Notes: generated by a model not told the origin, from the letters alone. A stretch of DNA of 64,000 nt from Streptosporangium amethystogenes (GCF_000721075.1 NZ_JOEQ01000012.1:62001-126000); one strand, 5' to 3'; positions 8,291-16,999 are shown, counted from the stretch's first letter. Translations and numbers: made by a program.

Positions 8291-9445
8291 TCAGGGGCTC
8301 TCGTACGGCAACTCGACGGTGATCGTCAGGCCGCCCTCCTCCCTGGAGGCGGCGATCACGACACCGCCGTGCGCCTCGGCGACGACCCGGACAATCGACA
8401 GTCCCAGACCGCTGCCGCGCTCGGAGCGCAGCCGGTCACCGTGCAGCCGCCGGAACGGCTCGAAGATGGTCTCGATCTCGTAGGGCGGGACGGGCAGCCC
8501 GGTGTTGGCCACCACCAGTTCCACCCGGTCGGCGCGCTGCCGGGTGGACACCCACACCTGGCCGCCGCTGTGGTTGTGCCGGATCCCGTTCTCCACGAGG
8601 TTCTGCACGAGCCTCTCGACCAGCACCGGCTCACCGGCGGTCGGTGCGGAGTCCAGCAGCCGGTGGATGGCCACCTCACGCTCCTCGGCCTCCTTGCCCG
8701 CCAGGTCGAGCACGTGCTCGACCACGTCCGTCAGGTCGAAGGGACGGCGGTCCAGAACGGCCTGCTCGCCCTCGGCGAGGGCGAGCAGGCCGTCGATCAG
8801 CCGCTCGTGGCGGGTGTTGACCAGCAGCAAGGACTCGCCGAGCCGCTTGACGTCCTCTGTCGCGTCGGGCCGTCTGACCGCCACGTCCACCAGGGTGCGG
8901 TTGATGGTGAGCGGGGTGCGCAGCTCGTGGGAGGCGTTGGCGACGAAGCGCCTCTGGCCGTCGAAGGAACGGGCCAGCCGGGCCAGGATGACGTCGACGA
9001 TGTCGGCGAGCTCCTTGACCTCGTCGTCCGGCCCTTCGTGGGCGATGCGCCCGGCGAGGTCATGGCCCTGGGCGATGCGTCGAGCACTCACGGTCACCCC
9101 CCTGACGGGGTGCAGTGCCCAGCCGGCGGCCCGCCAGCCGAGCGCCGCCGCGCCCCAGGCGCCGACGAGGAGGGCGATGCCTCCCACAGTGATCACGTTC
9201 TTGGACGCGTCGACCTGGTAGATGCGCCTGACCTGCGCGACCCGCTGTTCCGCCACCCTGTACGAGAGGTCCTCGGGTAAGAAGACGACGTTGGAGACCC
9301 GGATGTAGTCGGGATGCCGCAGCCCGTCGCGGGGGTCCAGGTTCTGCCATACGACGAAGGTGACCACGGCGAGCAGCAGGAGTCCGGCGAGGAGAAACAC
9401 CACACCGCAGGCCAGCGCCAATCTGAGGCGAACACTCATCCTCAT
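8291..9445 (-). CDS. Two-component sensor histidine kinase
   Basis: The protein has about 384 residues. TM1 lies near residues 10-34, followed by a short extracytoplasmic loop, TM2 (about 85-110) and a HAMP linker (about 110-162). The HisKA domain carries the phospho-acceptor His in FVANASHELRTPL (near 173), and the HATPase domain has NLVENGIRHN and GSGLGLSIV. It autophosphorylates and passes phosphate to the adjacent OmpR-type regulator 49 bp upstream in the same operon. ATG 9445 follows AAGGAG; GTG at 9448 is the alternative. The signal is unknown. Confidence 0.92.
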   Translation of the reverse strand: MRMSVRLRLALACGVVFLLAGLLLLAVVTFVVWQNLDPRDGLRHPDYIRVSNVVFLPEDLSYRVAEQRVAQVRRIYQVDASKNVITVGGIALLVGAWGAAALGWRAAGWALHPVRGVTVSARRIAQGHDLAGRIAHEGPDDEVKELADIVDVILARLARSFDGQRRFVANASHELRTPLTINRTLVDVAVRRPDATEDVKRLGESLLLVNTRHERLIDGLLALAEGEQAVLDRRPFDLTDVVEHVLDLAGKEAEEREVAIHRLLDSAPTAGEPVLVERLVQNLVENGIRHNHSGGQVWVSTRQRADRVELVVANTGLPVPPYEIETIFEPFRRLHGDRLRSERGSGLGLSIVRVVAEAHGGVVIAASREEGGLTITVELPYESP

Positions 9446-9494
9446 CACATCTCCTTCAGCGTGGAGGCCCCCGGCTCCAGCCGTGGGGGGAATA

Positions 9495-10151
9495 TCAGGA
9501 AATGCGGTACCCGACGCCCGTGACGGTATCGATGACCGGGGGATCGCCGAGCTTGCGGCGCAGCTTCATCATCGTGGTCCGCACGGTGTTGGTGAACGGG
9601 TCGGTGTGCTCGTCCCACACCTTCTCCAGCAGCGTCTCGCTGGAGACCACCGCCCCGTCGGCGCGCAGCAGCTCGGCCAGCACGCCGAACTCCTTGCGGG
9701 CGAGCGGCACGTAGCGGCCGTCGCGGAACACCTGCCGGTGCGCCCGGTCCAGGCTGATGCCGGCCCGCACCAGCAGCGGCGGGTCGGCGGGGCGCACCCG
9801 GCGGCCCAGCGCGTGGACGCGGGCCGTCAGCTCCTCGAAGGCGAACGGCTTGGGCAGGTAGTCGTCGGCCCCCAGGGCCAGTCCCGCCACCCGGCAGCGC
9901 ACGTCACCCGCCGCGGTGAGCATGATGATCCGCACCAGGCCGCCCTCGGCGACCACGGCCCGGCACACGTCGTCGCCGTGCAGGCCCGGCAGGTCCCGGT
10001 CCAGGACGAGCACGTCGTAGTCGTGGATCCGCAGCCGTTCCAGCGCCGCCTCCCCGTCGTAGGCGACGTCGACCGCGAGCGCCTCCCCGCGCAGCCCCTC
10101 CGCGATCGAGTCGGCGAGCATCCTCTCGTCCTCGACCACCAACACCCGCAC
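9495..10151 (-). CDS. OmpR/PhoB-family response regulator
   Basis: This 218-residue regulator has a receiver domain with the acidic pair at residues 7-8, phospho-acceptor Asp51 (VLVLDRDLPG), Thr79 and Lys101 (YLPKPF). A C-terminal winged-helix DNA-binding domain follows (ARKEFGVLAELL, TNTVRTTMMKLRRKLG, VIDTVTGVGYRIS). GTG 10151 is preceded by GGGGGAGG. It is the first gene of an operon with the sensor kinase. An 11-bp-spaced direct repeat upstream may be its own binding site. Confidence 0.93.
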   Translation of the reverse strand: MRVLVVEDERMLADSIAEGLRGEALAVDVAYDGEAALERLRIHDYDVLVLDRDLPGLHGDDVCRAVVAEGGLVRIIMLTAAGDVRCRVAGLALGADDYLPKPFAFEELTARVHALGRRVRPADPPLLVRAGISLDRAHRQVFRDGRYVPLARKEFGVLAELLRADGAVVSSETLLEKVWDEHTDPFTNTVRTTMMKLRRKLGDPPVIDTVTGVGYRIS

Positions 10152-10196
10152 AGCGCGCCTCCCCCTGGCTCCGAGTCGCGCCAGCGTGCCACAGGC

Positions 10197-10215
10197 GGCA
10201 TAACGCGGGCATAAC
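10197..10215. promoter_or_regulatory. Tandem direct repeat, candidate response-regulator box
   Basis: GGCATAAC occurs at 10197-10204 and again at 10208-10215, an 11-bp spacing of one helical turn. GGTTATCG at 10234-10241 is a related inverted copy. OmpR/PhoB-type regulators bind such tandem repeats. The site lies between the divergent regulator gene and the membrane protein at 10305, so it could control both. Confidence 0.4.
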
Positions 10216-10304
10216 CGGATTCGGTGACGTCAAGGTTATCGATCACTCGCTGGACTGCTCCCACCGCGCCGGGAACCCCCGGCCCCGGAACGGGGGAACC
10301 ATCC

Positions 10305-11720
10305 ATGCTCGCCTCACCCGGCGGCGTCACGACCATGCCCACCGCGCCCGACCGGAGCGGGCCGCGCGACCGGCTCCTCGGCGGTCACCTGCCGTTCACC
10401 GTCGTGATCGCGCTGGCGGCGGGGCTCCGCGTCCTCGTCATGCTCGGCTACGACACCGCCCAGCTCTACTGGTACGACTCCTTCACCTACCTCAACACCG
10501 CGGTCCATCTGGAGCCCTCCGGCGCGTTCCATCCGGCCGGATACCCCCTCCTGCTCCGGCTGCTGCTGCCCTTCCACAGCGTCCAGCTCATCGCGGGCCT
10601 GCAGCACCTGATGGGGCTGGGCACGGCCCTGATGATCTATCTGCTGCTGCGCCGCCATTCGCTTCCCGGGTGGGGGGCGGCCCTGGCCACCCTGCCCATC
10701 CTGTTCAACCCCGCGTTCCTGCGGCTGGAACACGCCGTACTCTCCGACACCCAGGTCATCTTCCTCGTCACCGCCGCCCTGACGGTGCTCATGTGGCGGG
10801 AGCGCCCTTCGGCGCGGGCGGTCGCGGCCACGGGCCTGCTGCTGGCGCTGGCCGGGCTCACCCGCACGGTCGCGGTGCCGCTGCTCGGCCTGGTCCTGCT
10901 CCACCTGCTCCTGCGGCGGGCCGGCCGGCAGCGGGTGGTCGCGCTGGTCGTCGCCGGGACGCTGCCGCTCGCCGCCTACGCGGGCTGGTACCAGCAGCAT
11001 CACGGGCGGTTCGCGCTCAGCGGCTCCGACGGGGTGGCGCTGTGGGCGCGCACGATGACGTTCGCCGACTGCTCGGTGATCAGACCACCGGCCCGGGAGG
11101 CGGTGCTCTGCCCGAACGGCACGGTGGTCGACGCCGCGTCCGAGTACGTCTGGGCCGCCGGCGCCTCGCTCAACAGGTTGCCGGGAGGCCGGTTCGCCCA
11201 CAACGACCTGGCCAGGTCCTTCGCGCTGCGGGCCATCGCCGCGCAGCCGCTCGACTACCTCCGCGAGGTCGTCCGCGACACCTCGCTCACCTTCGCGGCC
11301 ACCCCGGTGCGCCATCCCCTGCGAGTCTCCCCCGCCCTGACGTTCCCCGTCGGTTCCTGGCCGCTGCCCGCCTTCCCGCTGATCGACCAGGTACGCCGGG
11401 AGTACGACGGCGGCATCAGGGGGATGTCGTCGGTCGAGCCCTACGGGAGCCTGCTGGGCGCCTACTCCTACCCCGGGGTCCTGCACGGCCCGCTGTTCGG
11501 CGCGCTCCTGTTGCTGGGCGGGATCGGAGCCGTCGGGCGGCGGCGGCCGGCCCTGCTGCCGTGGGCGGCGGCCGTCTTCCTGCTCGTCGCCCCGATCGCC
11601 GCACTGGACTTCGACCACCGCTATGTGCTGCCGTCGATCCCGATGGCCTGCCTCGCCGCGGCCCTCGCCGCGGCGGGTCTCAGCCACCGAGTTCGTGCCC
11701 GCGTCGCGGCAGGGCGGTGA
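10305..11720 (+). CDS. GT39/ArnT-like polytopic membrane glycosyltransferase-family protein
   Basis: This 471-residue protein has roughly ten hydrophobic segments and a large loop at about 225-380. The first loop has YDSFTYLNTAVHLEPSGAFHPAGYPLLLRLL. An acidic residue in the first extracytoplasmic loop followed by a GYP segment is typical of the GT-C / PMT_2 fold that uses polyprenyl-linked sugars. Acceptor and donor are unknown. ATG 10305 follows CGGGGGAA. Its position opposite the two-component operon suggests it may be a regulated envelope-modification gene. Confidence 0.65.
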   Translation: MLASPGGVTTMPTAPDRSGPRDRLLGGHLPFTVVIALAAGLRVLVMLGYDTAQLYWYDSFTYLNTAVHLEPSGAFHPAGYPLLLRLLLPFHSVQLIAGLQHLMGLGTALMIYLLLRRHSLPGWGAALATLPILFNPAFLRLEHAVLSDTQVIFLVTAALTVLMWRERPSARAVAATGLLLALAGLTRTVAVPLLGLVLLHLLLRRAGRQRVVALVVAGTLPLAAYAGWYQQHHGRFALSGSDGVALWARTMTFADCSVIRPPAREAVLCPNGTVVDAASEYVWAAGASLNRLPGGRFAHNDLARSFALRAIAAQPLDYLREVVRDTSLTFAATPVRHPLRVSPALTFPVGSWPLPAFPLIDQVRREYDGGIRGMSSVEPYGSLLGAYSYPGVLHGPLFGALLLLGGIGAVGRRRPALLPWAAAVFLLVAPIAALDFDHRYVLPSIPMACLAAALAAAGLSHRVRARVAAGR

Positions 11721-11864
11721 ACGCCTCACGCTCGCCGAGCCGGCACCGGACCACCAGCAGTTCGTCAGTCACCCTGCCTCCCTAACCCGCACAGTCGGGA
11801 AAGGGGCGCGGGAGGTTCACGCTCCGCCGGACCTCCCCCGGTACGGGGGCCGACTCGGAAGATC

Positions 11865-12815
11865 TCAGAAACCGCTGCCGACGGGGTACTTCCTGCCCGA
11901 CACCAGGCGCCTCCCGTACAGCTCGGAGAGCGTCACCAGCCGGTAGCCCCTGGCGGCGAAGTGGCGCAGCAGCCGCGGAACGGCCTGGACGGTGGAGAGA
12001 TGGATGTCGTGCATCAGCACGATGGAGCCCGGTGTCGCCTCGGCCGCGCGACGGGCGACGATCGAGGAGTCCCTGTCGCGCCAGTCGAGCGTGTCGACAT
12101 CCCACAGGATCTGGGCGAGCCCCAGGTGGCGGCTCTCCGCGGCGACCCGGGCATCGGTCGCCCCGTACGGCGGGCGCATGAGGTCCATCGTCACCCCCGT
12201 CGCGCGCTTGACGATCCACTGGGTACGGTTCAGCTGCTCCCTGATACCGGCCTCCGACAGTCCGGGCAGCTCCGGGTGGCTCCAGCTGTGGTTGCCCAGC
12301 TCGTGCCCCTCGGCCACCATCCTGCGAAGGATCCGCTCGCCGTCCCCGGGCACCATCTGCCCGACGACGAAGAAGGTCGCCCTGCCCCGGTACCTGGCGA
12401 GCATGTCGAGCAGGGCACCGGTGTAGGTCCCCGGACCGTCGTCGAAGGTCAGTGCCACGCATCTGACCCGCTCGCAGTTGATCCTGCGTGCCGGACGCGG
12501 AGCGGGGAAGTTTCCCACCGGCCAGTCCGGCCGGGCCTCGGCCTTCCTCGCACCCGCCGTCCCCGAGGCGGTCGCCGAGGGTGTGCCGGCGACGGGGGCA
12601 CCGGCGGGGGCGGCGGGGGTGGTACGCCCCGGGGGGCCGGTCGGCCCGGCGGGCACGATGGGCACGATGGGGGCGGTCGGTTCGTTCGGCCCGATCGGCG
12701 TGGCCTGCCCGGTGGGCGCGATGGTCGCGGTAGGGGGCGTGCCTGTCGTGGTGATCGGAGAAGCGCACCCAGCCGCCGCGAGCAGCAGGGCCATCGACAG
12801 CATCCGTACCCGCAT
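11865..12815 (-). CDS. Lipoprotein polysaccharide deacetylase (NodB domain)
   Basis: This is a 316-residue lipoprotein. The lipobox LLLAAAGC gives an acylated Cys near residue 15. A linker rich in Pro, Thr and Gly follows (about 17-100), then a NodB homology domain. The domain shows the TFDDGPG motif with the catalytic Asp, the metal-binding HSWSH motif, RPPYGATD and LMHDIH near the end. Such enzymes N- or O-deacetylate surface glycans, for example peptidoglycan. ATG 12815 after a G-rich ribosome-binding sequence is preferred over the upstream start because it places the lipobox correctly. Confidence 0.88.
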   Translation of the reverse strand: MRVRMLSMALLLAAAGCASPITTTGTPPTATIAPTGQATPIGPNEPTAPIVPIVPAGPTGPPGRTTPAAPAGAPVAGTPSATASGTAGARKAEARPDWPVGNFPAPRPARRINCERVRCVALTFDDGPGTYTGALLDMLARYRGRATFFVVGQMVPGDGERILRRMVAEGHELGNHSWSHPELPGLSEAGIREQLNRTQWIVKRATGVTMDLMRPPYGATDARVAAESRHLGLAQILWDVDTLDWRDRDSSIVARRAAEATPGSIVLMHDIHLSTVQAVPRLLRHFAARGYRLVTLSELYGRRLVSGRKYPVGSGF

Positions 12816-12977
12816 GCTTCCCCCCGAAAGCAACGCGAGGACGGCGAGCGGCCCCGGCCGCGTCCCCCGCAAGGTCATGGCCGGGTCTTCCCCAGGATGG
12901 GACATAGACCGCCGATTGGCCCGTACCGACGCGCCACTTCGACGCCACATCGAATGAGATGCGTACCCGGGGGCGAC

Positions 12978-12994
12978 GTCTCATCCGATGAGAC
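12978..12994. promoter_or_regulatory. Perfect palindrome between deacetylase and XRE genes
   Basis: GTCTCATC-C-GATGAGAC is a perfect 8-1-8 inverted repeat about 160 bp upstream of the deacetylase start. A second weak hairpin (GAGCC at 13001-13005 with GGCTC at 13013-13017) lies next to it, downstream of the XRE gene stop. The first could be an operator for the deacetylase, the second a weak terminator. Confidence 0.3.
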
Positions 12995-13041
12995 CAGTTA
13001 GAGCCTTAAAAGGGCTCCTTCCAGCGGACATCTCATATCGG

Positions 13042-13617
13042 TCAGCGATCCGGCGTCTCACGGGGCTCGGTCACGACCATCATGAAACGCAGCGGGACGT
13101 CCCCCTCGTTGGCGTACCGGTGCGGGCGGTCGGCGTTGAACACGACCGCGTCCCCCTCCTCGGCGATGTGGCTTTTGCCGTACACCGAGAGGGTGAGCCG
13201 CCCCTCCAGTACGGTCAGCATCTCGCGCGTGCCCGGTGGGTGGGCGTCGCCGTCGTGGTGGTCGCCGGGGGCCAGCCGCCAGTCCCACAGCTCCAGGATG
13301 GCGGGGGCGTCGGTGCCGACCAGCAGGCGCGCGGTGCTGGAGTCACCGTGCGGGAAGGTGACCACGTCCGTGCTGTGGACGATCCGGACCACGGGCGTGT
13401 CGGAGACCTCCACCATCCGCGCGACGGTCACCCCGAGCGCGTCGGCGATGCGGGTGAGCGTGGTGATGCTCGGATTGGTCCTGCCCTGCTCGACCTGGAC
13501 CAGCATGCCCCGGCTCACCCCGGAGCGCGCGGCGAGCTCGTCGAGGGTCATCTGCCGGTGCGCCCGCTGGGCCCGTACGTTGTTGGCGACCGCGGCGGTG
13601 ATCGTCTCTGGGTCCAT
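13042..13617 (-). CDS. XRE-family regulator with C-terminal cupin sensor
   Basis: This 191-residue protein has an N-terminal helix-turn-helix (about residues 12-66: MTLDELAARSGVSRGMLVQV, TLTRIADALGV) and a C-terminal cupin_2 domain (about 115-185: PPGTREMLTVLEGRLTL and the His-containing FNADRPHRYAN). The architecture matches regulators that sense a small metabolite through the cupin. It is divergent from an EamA-type transporter with an 85-bp shared control region, so it probably represses that transporter and itself. The ligand is unknown. Confidence 0.88.
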   Translation of the reverse strand: MDPETITAAVANNVRAQRAHRQMTLDELAARSGVSRGMLVQVEQGRTNPSITTLTRIADALGVTVARMVEVSDTPVVRIVHSTDVVTFPHGDSSTARLLVGTDAPAILELWDWRLAPGDHHDGDAHPPGTREMLTVLEGRLTLSVYGKSHIAEEGDAVVFNADRPHRYANEGDVPLRFMMVVTEPRETPDR

Positions 13618-13640
13618 AAGTTCAGTCTAGTTAACTCGTT

Positions 13641-13680
13641 TTGCACTCCATTGCACTCCATATATTGTACTAAGAGTACA
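13641..13680. promoter_or_regulatory. Divergent operator/promoter region: 10-bp tandem repeat plus 6-3-6 palindrome
   Basis: TTGCACTCCA occurs twice back to back (13641-13650 and 13651-13660), followed by the perfect inverted repeat TGTACT-AAG-AGTACA (13666-13680). The AT-rich stretch TATATTGTAC stands out in this genome. It lies between the divergent XRE regulator and EamA transporter and is the likely binding site. TTGCAC may double as a -35 element. Confidence 0.5.
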
Positions 13681-13702
13681 TTCTATTGAACTGGGGTGAC
13701 GC

Positions 13703-14539
13703 GTGACCGCTGTGGTGCTGGCAACGGCCTGCGCGATGGTTTACGGCACCGCGGACTTCCTGGGCGGCATGGCCACCCGCCGGTCGCGGGTGCTCGCCGT
13801 GGTGGTTCTCTCCCAGACGGCGGGGCTGGCCGTGGCCGTGGCGCTGCTGCCGATCCTGCCGGGGAGCCCCGACCTCGTGACGCTGGCCTGGGGCGCGGCC
13901 TCCGGACTCTGCGGCGCGGCAGCGGTGGTGCTGTTCTACCGGGCACTGGCCACCGGTGTGATGTCGGTGGTGGCGCCGATCACCGCGACCGTCTCGGCGG
14001 TGCTGCCCGTGCTGTTCGGACTGGCCATCGGGGAGCGCCCCCAGCCGATGGCGCTGGTGGGCGTGGTCCTCGCGCTGCTGGCGGTGCTGCTGGTGAGCCG
14101 TGACTCCTCCGGCGGGAAAAGCGGCGGCGGGTACGGCCCGATCCTGGCCTCGCTCGCCGCGGGCGCGGGTTTCGGCGGCTTCTTCATCCTGCTCGCCCAG
14201 GCCCCGGCGGAAGGCGGCGTGTGGCCTCTGGTCGGGGCGCGCCTGGCCTCGGTCGCCCTCATCGCCCTGCTGGCCCTGGCCACCGGCCGCACCCTGCGCC
14301 CCGGGCCGGGCACGCTGCGCGTCATCATCGCGGCCGGAGTACTCGACATGGTCGCCAACGTGCTCTTCATGCTCGCCCAGCAGCGCGGGCTGCTGAGCCT
14401 CGTCGGCGTCCTGGTCTCGCTCTACCCGGCGAGCACGCTGCTGCTGGCCCGTCAGGTGCTGGGGGAACGGCTCAACACCGTGCAGACCGTGGGCATCGGC
14501 TTCACGCTCGCCGCGGTCGCATTGATCGCATCCGGCTGA
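13703..14539 (+). CDS. EamA/DMT-family transporter
   Basis: This 278-residue integral membrane protein has ten predicted helices in two EamA repeats (for example FLGGMATRRSRVLAVVVLSQ in the first half, GVLVSLYPASTLLLARQVLG in the second). DMT transporters move small metabolites such as amino acids or nucleosides. GTG 13703 follows CTGGGGTGA. It is probably regulated by the divergent XRE-cupin protein. Its stop lies about 20 bp before the repeated tail sequences of the convergent sigma gene. Confidence 0.88.
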   Translation: MTAVVLATACAMVYGTADFLGGMATRRSRVLAVVVLSQTAGLAVAVALLPILPGSPDLVTLAWGAASGLCGAAAVVLFYRALATGVMSVVAPITATVSAVLPVLFGLAIGERPQPMALVGVVLALLAVLLVSRDSSGGKSGGGYGPILASLAAGAGFGGFFILLAQAPAEGGVWPLVGARLASVALIALLALATGRTLRPGPGTLRVIIAAGVLDMVANVLFMLAQQRGLLSLVGVLVSLYPASTLLLARQVLGERLNTVQTVGIGFTLAAVALIASG

Positions 14540-14555
14540 CCCGTCCGCCCTGTCA

Positions 14556-14722
14556 ACGACTCAGACCGGCAGGGCCTCTTCGACGGACGAGCGATGGACC
14601 CCGCCCCACCGCGAGAGACGACTCAGAACGGCAGGGCCTCTTCGACGGACGAGCCCGATGGACCCGTCCGCCCCACCGCGAGAAACGACTCAGACCGGCT
14701 GGACCTGTTCGATGGACGAGCG
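14556..14722. repeat. Three tandem copies of the sigma-factor gene's 3' end
   Basis: A unit beginning ACGACTCAGA starts at 14556, 14618 and 14685. Copies one and two match at 36 of their first 37 bases; copy three matches copy one at about 34 of 38. Copy three is the true 3' end of the sigma gene, with the stop codon at 14690-14692. The other two are degenerate, non-coding copies downstream of it. Units are 62 and 67 bp. The repeats fill the junction between the convergent transporter and sigma genes. Confidence 0.85.
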
Positions 14723-15289
14723 GAGTCCGCCCTCCTCCCGGGCGTAGCCCTCCAGCATGGTGCGGAGCTGACGGCGACCCCGGTGAAGACGGGACATGAC
14801 CGTGCCGATGGGGGTGCCCATCCGTTCGGCGATCTCCTTGTAGGCGAAGCCCTCGACGTCGGCCAGGTAGACGGCGACCCGGAAATCCTCGGGCAGGGCA
14901 CGCAGGGCGTTCATGACCGCACTGTCCGGCAGCTGCTCCAGCGCCTCGGTCTCGGCGGACTTGAGACCGCTGGACGTGTGGGACTCGGCGGCGGCGAGCT
15001 GCCAGTCCTCGATCTCCTCGGCGGCCGAGAGCTTGGGCGAGCGCTGCTTCTTGCGGTAGTCGTTGATGAAGTTGTTGGTCAGGATGCGGTGCAGCCACGC
15101 CTTGAGGTTGGTGCCCTCGCGGAACTGGTGGTACGAGGTGAACGCCTTGGTGACGGTCTCCTGGACCAGGTCCTCCGCGTCGGCGGTGTTGCGGGTCAGG
15201 CGCATCGCGGACGCGTAGAGCTGGCTGGTGACCGGCACGACATCTCGTTCGAACCAGTCCTGGCGTTGCTCTTCCGTCATCGTGATCAT
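14690..15289 (-). CDS. sigR: ECF sigma factor, SigR (RpoE) type
   Basis: This 199-residue group-4 sigma factor has a region 2 ([34 protein letters not shown]) and a region 4 helix-turn-helix ([20 protein letters not shown]). The segment FINDYRKKQ and [11 protein letters not shown] is characteristic of the Streptomyces SigR and Mycobacterium SigH class, which responds to thiol-oxidative stress. ATG 15289 follows GAGGGGG. The anti-sigma gene rsrA normally follows sigR, but here the gene is followed only by repeats of its own 3' end, so control by a nearby partner is not evident. Confidence 0.85.
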   Translation of the reverse strand: MITMTEEQRQDWFERDVVPVTSQLYASAMRLTRNTADAEDLVQETVTKAFTSYHQFREGTNLKAWLHRILTNNFINDYRKKQRSPKLSAAEEIEDWQLAAAESHTSSGLKSAETEALEQLPDSAVMNALRALPEDFRVAVYLADVEGFAYKEIAERMGTPIGTVMSRLHRGRRQLRTMLEGYAREEGGLRSSIEQVQPV

Positions 15290-15925
15290 TGGATCCCCCT
15301 CGTGCTTTTCCCCCCGCCACCGCCCGGCAAGACTGCGCTCCACCCTTTCTGACGGCGTAGCCGATGCTCGCAGGCACCCCGTAAGGGGGCCGTTAAAAGC
15401 CCTGCGCGATCGGGAGACTGCTCGCTGACTGCGCCAACGGCGGGTACGACACGCCCTACAGCCGAACAAGTATCAATATCGTAACATCGTTCTCCAGATT
15501 CAGTCGAAGGTGTGTCTATCATCACATAACCCCAGGTAGCAACAACTTTCGGGTTAGGAAAGATGTCAACCGCCACGTCCCCCGGACCCGTCACCGAGTC
15601 CGGGCCCGCGCCCGCAGAAGTTCCGAGAGCCATCTCCACGTCTCCCCGCTTCCCACGCGTTGAGGAATTAATCACCACCTGGAAGACGGCCCGGCACCCC
15701 CGGCGGTTCACCACCCGCTTCCCCTGGCGGACACGGCTCGTACCGTGGTCGCATCCGAGTATGTGAGTACGGGTACCCGAAATCGATCAGTGTTCAGGAA
15801 GACCCCGCTCGGGGCCGCGCTCCCGTCACGGACCGGCCGCGACGGGCAGGGACCGGCACGGCTCGTCGGCCCCGCGCCGGTCCTGGCATCGGAAGGCGGG
15901 ACAGGCGGCCCGACCTCCCTGCCGG
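15290..15925. other. 636-bp region without a firmly supported gene
   Basis: This gap lies upstream of the sigma gene and downstream of the siderophore receptor gene. It contains a short CCCC/GGGG hairpin near 15380 and an AT-richer stretch at about 15465-15560 that probably holds promoters. One weak small ORF (15563-15766) is listed separately. I found no clear GGAAT-type SigR promoter for sigR autoregulation. Confidence 0.6.
15563..15766 (+). CDS. Weak candidate small ORF (67 residues)
   Basis: ATG 15563 follows TTAGGAA and an AT-rich upstream stretch. The product is basic and Pro/Arg-rich (RVEELITTWKTARHPRRFTT) with no recognisable domain. The promoter-like upstream DNA is the only positive sign; it may be non-coding. 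Confidence 0.2.
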   Translation: MSTATSPGPVTESGPAPAEVPRAISTSPRFPRVEELITTWKTARHPRRFTTRFPWRTRLVPWSHPSM

Positions 15926-16942
15926 TCAGCCGGCCCGGGCCGGGTCGACCTCGAAGATCTTGGCGAGGTCGTCGAGGATGGCGTGCGCGCCCTGGATGCC
16001 GACGGCGCTCATCCAGACGGTGTCGCCGACGTCGTGCTTGGCGCCCTTGAGCTTGCCCCAGAGCGGGTTGGCCTCGAACTTCTCCTTGACCGGCCCGACC
16101 GCCGGGTCCTGGTAGGCCGCGACGAAGATGTGGTCGGCGTCGAGCTGGGAGATGTTCTCCTGGCTGATCGGAACCATGATCGTGTCGGTCACGGTCGGCT
16201 GGTCCTCGGGGCGCGGGAAGCCGACGTCCTTGAGCACCAGGCCCGAGTAGGAGTTCTCCACATACAGCCGGACCGTCGGCTCACCCGCGAAGCGGGCGAC
16301 GGAGACGGTGGGCAGCTTGCCCTCCTTGGCCTTGATGGACTCGCCGATCTTGCCGGCGCGGTCCTGGTATTCCTTGATCTTCTGCTCGGCGAGGTCCTCC
16401 TTGCCCAGAGCCTGGCCCACGAGCTGGAGGTTCTCCTTCCAGATGGCCCCGGTGGTCTCGCTGAACACCGTCGGCGCGATCTGCGACAGCTTGTCGTACA
16501 GCGCCTCGTGGCGGACCTTGGCCGAGACGATCAGGTCGGGCTTGAGCGCGAGGATCCGCTCCAGGCTGGGCTGTTCCAGGGTCCCGACCGGGGTGGCCTC
16601 CTTGGCGTGGCCGAGGACCGGGGTCAGGTAGTCGGGGAGCTCCCCTTCGATACCCCGGTAACTGGTGAAACCGACGACCTCGGTCTCCAGGGTCAGCACC
16701 GCGTCGACGAAGCTCTGGTCGAGGGCCACGACCCGCTTGGGCTGGGCGGGGATCGTCGCCTCCCCCATGACGTGTTTCACGGTCCTGGGAAAGGCCGCCG
16801 TGTCGCTCGCCGCGGGAGCCGCAGGGGCCGCGGACGCGCCGGAGGCGCCGGTGGTCTCCGGGGTGCTCGACCCACAGGCGGCGAGACCTGCGGACAGCAC
16901 AACTCCCGCCACCCCGACGGCCAGAGCGCGCAATGCTCTCAT
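15926..16942 (-). CDS. Iron-siderophore ABC transporter substrate-binding lipoprotein
   Basis: This 338-residue lipoprotein has lipobox LSAGLAAC (Cys near residue 23) and a type III periplasmic-binding fold (Peripla_BP_2). Recognition features are PKRVVALDQSFVDAVLTL, LEQPSLERILALKPDLIVSA and LYDKLSQIAPTVF. It captures ferric siderophores outside the membrane and hands them to the FecCD permeases encoded divergently. ATG 16942 has GGAGATCC upstream. Iron-box-like sites in the shared intergenic region imply iron-dependent repression. Confidence 0.92.
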   Translation of the reverse strand: MRALRALAVGVAGVVLSAGLAACGSSTPETTGASGASAAPAAPAASDTAAFPRTVKHVMGEATIPAQPKRVVALDQSFVDAVLTLETEVVGFTSYRGIEGELPDYLTPVLGHAKEATPVGTLEQPSLERILALKPDLIVSAKVRHEALYDKLSQIAPTVFSETTGAIWKENLQLVGQALGKEDLAEQKIKEYQDRAGKIGESIKAKEGKLPTVSVARFAGEPTVRLYVENSYSGLVLKDVGFPRPEDQPTVTDTIMVPISQENISQLDADHIFVAAYQDPAVGPVKEKFEANPLWGKLKGAKHDVGDTVWMSAVGIQGAHAILDDLAKIFEVDPARAG

Positions 16943-16965
16943 GATTCCTGGATCTCCTCACAAAA

Positions 16966-16999
16966 TTAGGCAAGCCTTATTTAGCTTAGCTATACCTAA
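16966..16999. promoter_or_regulatory. IdeR/DtxR iron-box-like sites
   Basis: The divergent intergenic region carries TTAGGCAAGCCTTAT (16966-16980), directly followed by TTAGCTTAGCTATACCTAA (16981-16999). The second agrees with the DtxR/IdeR consensus TTAGGTTAGGCTAACCTAA at about 14 of 19 positions; the first resembles known IdeR box half-sites. This placement would let an Fe(II)-bound repressor shut both transcription units. Confidence 0.7.
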
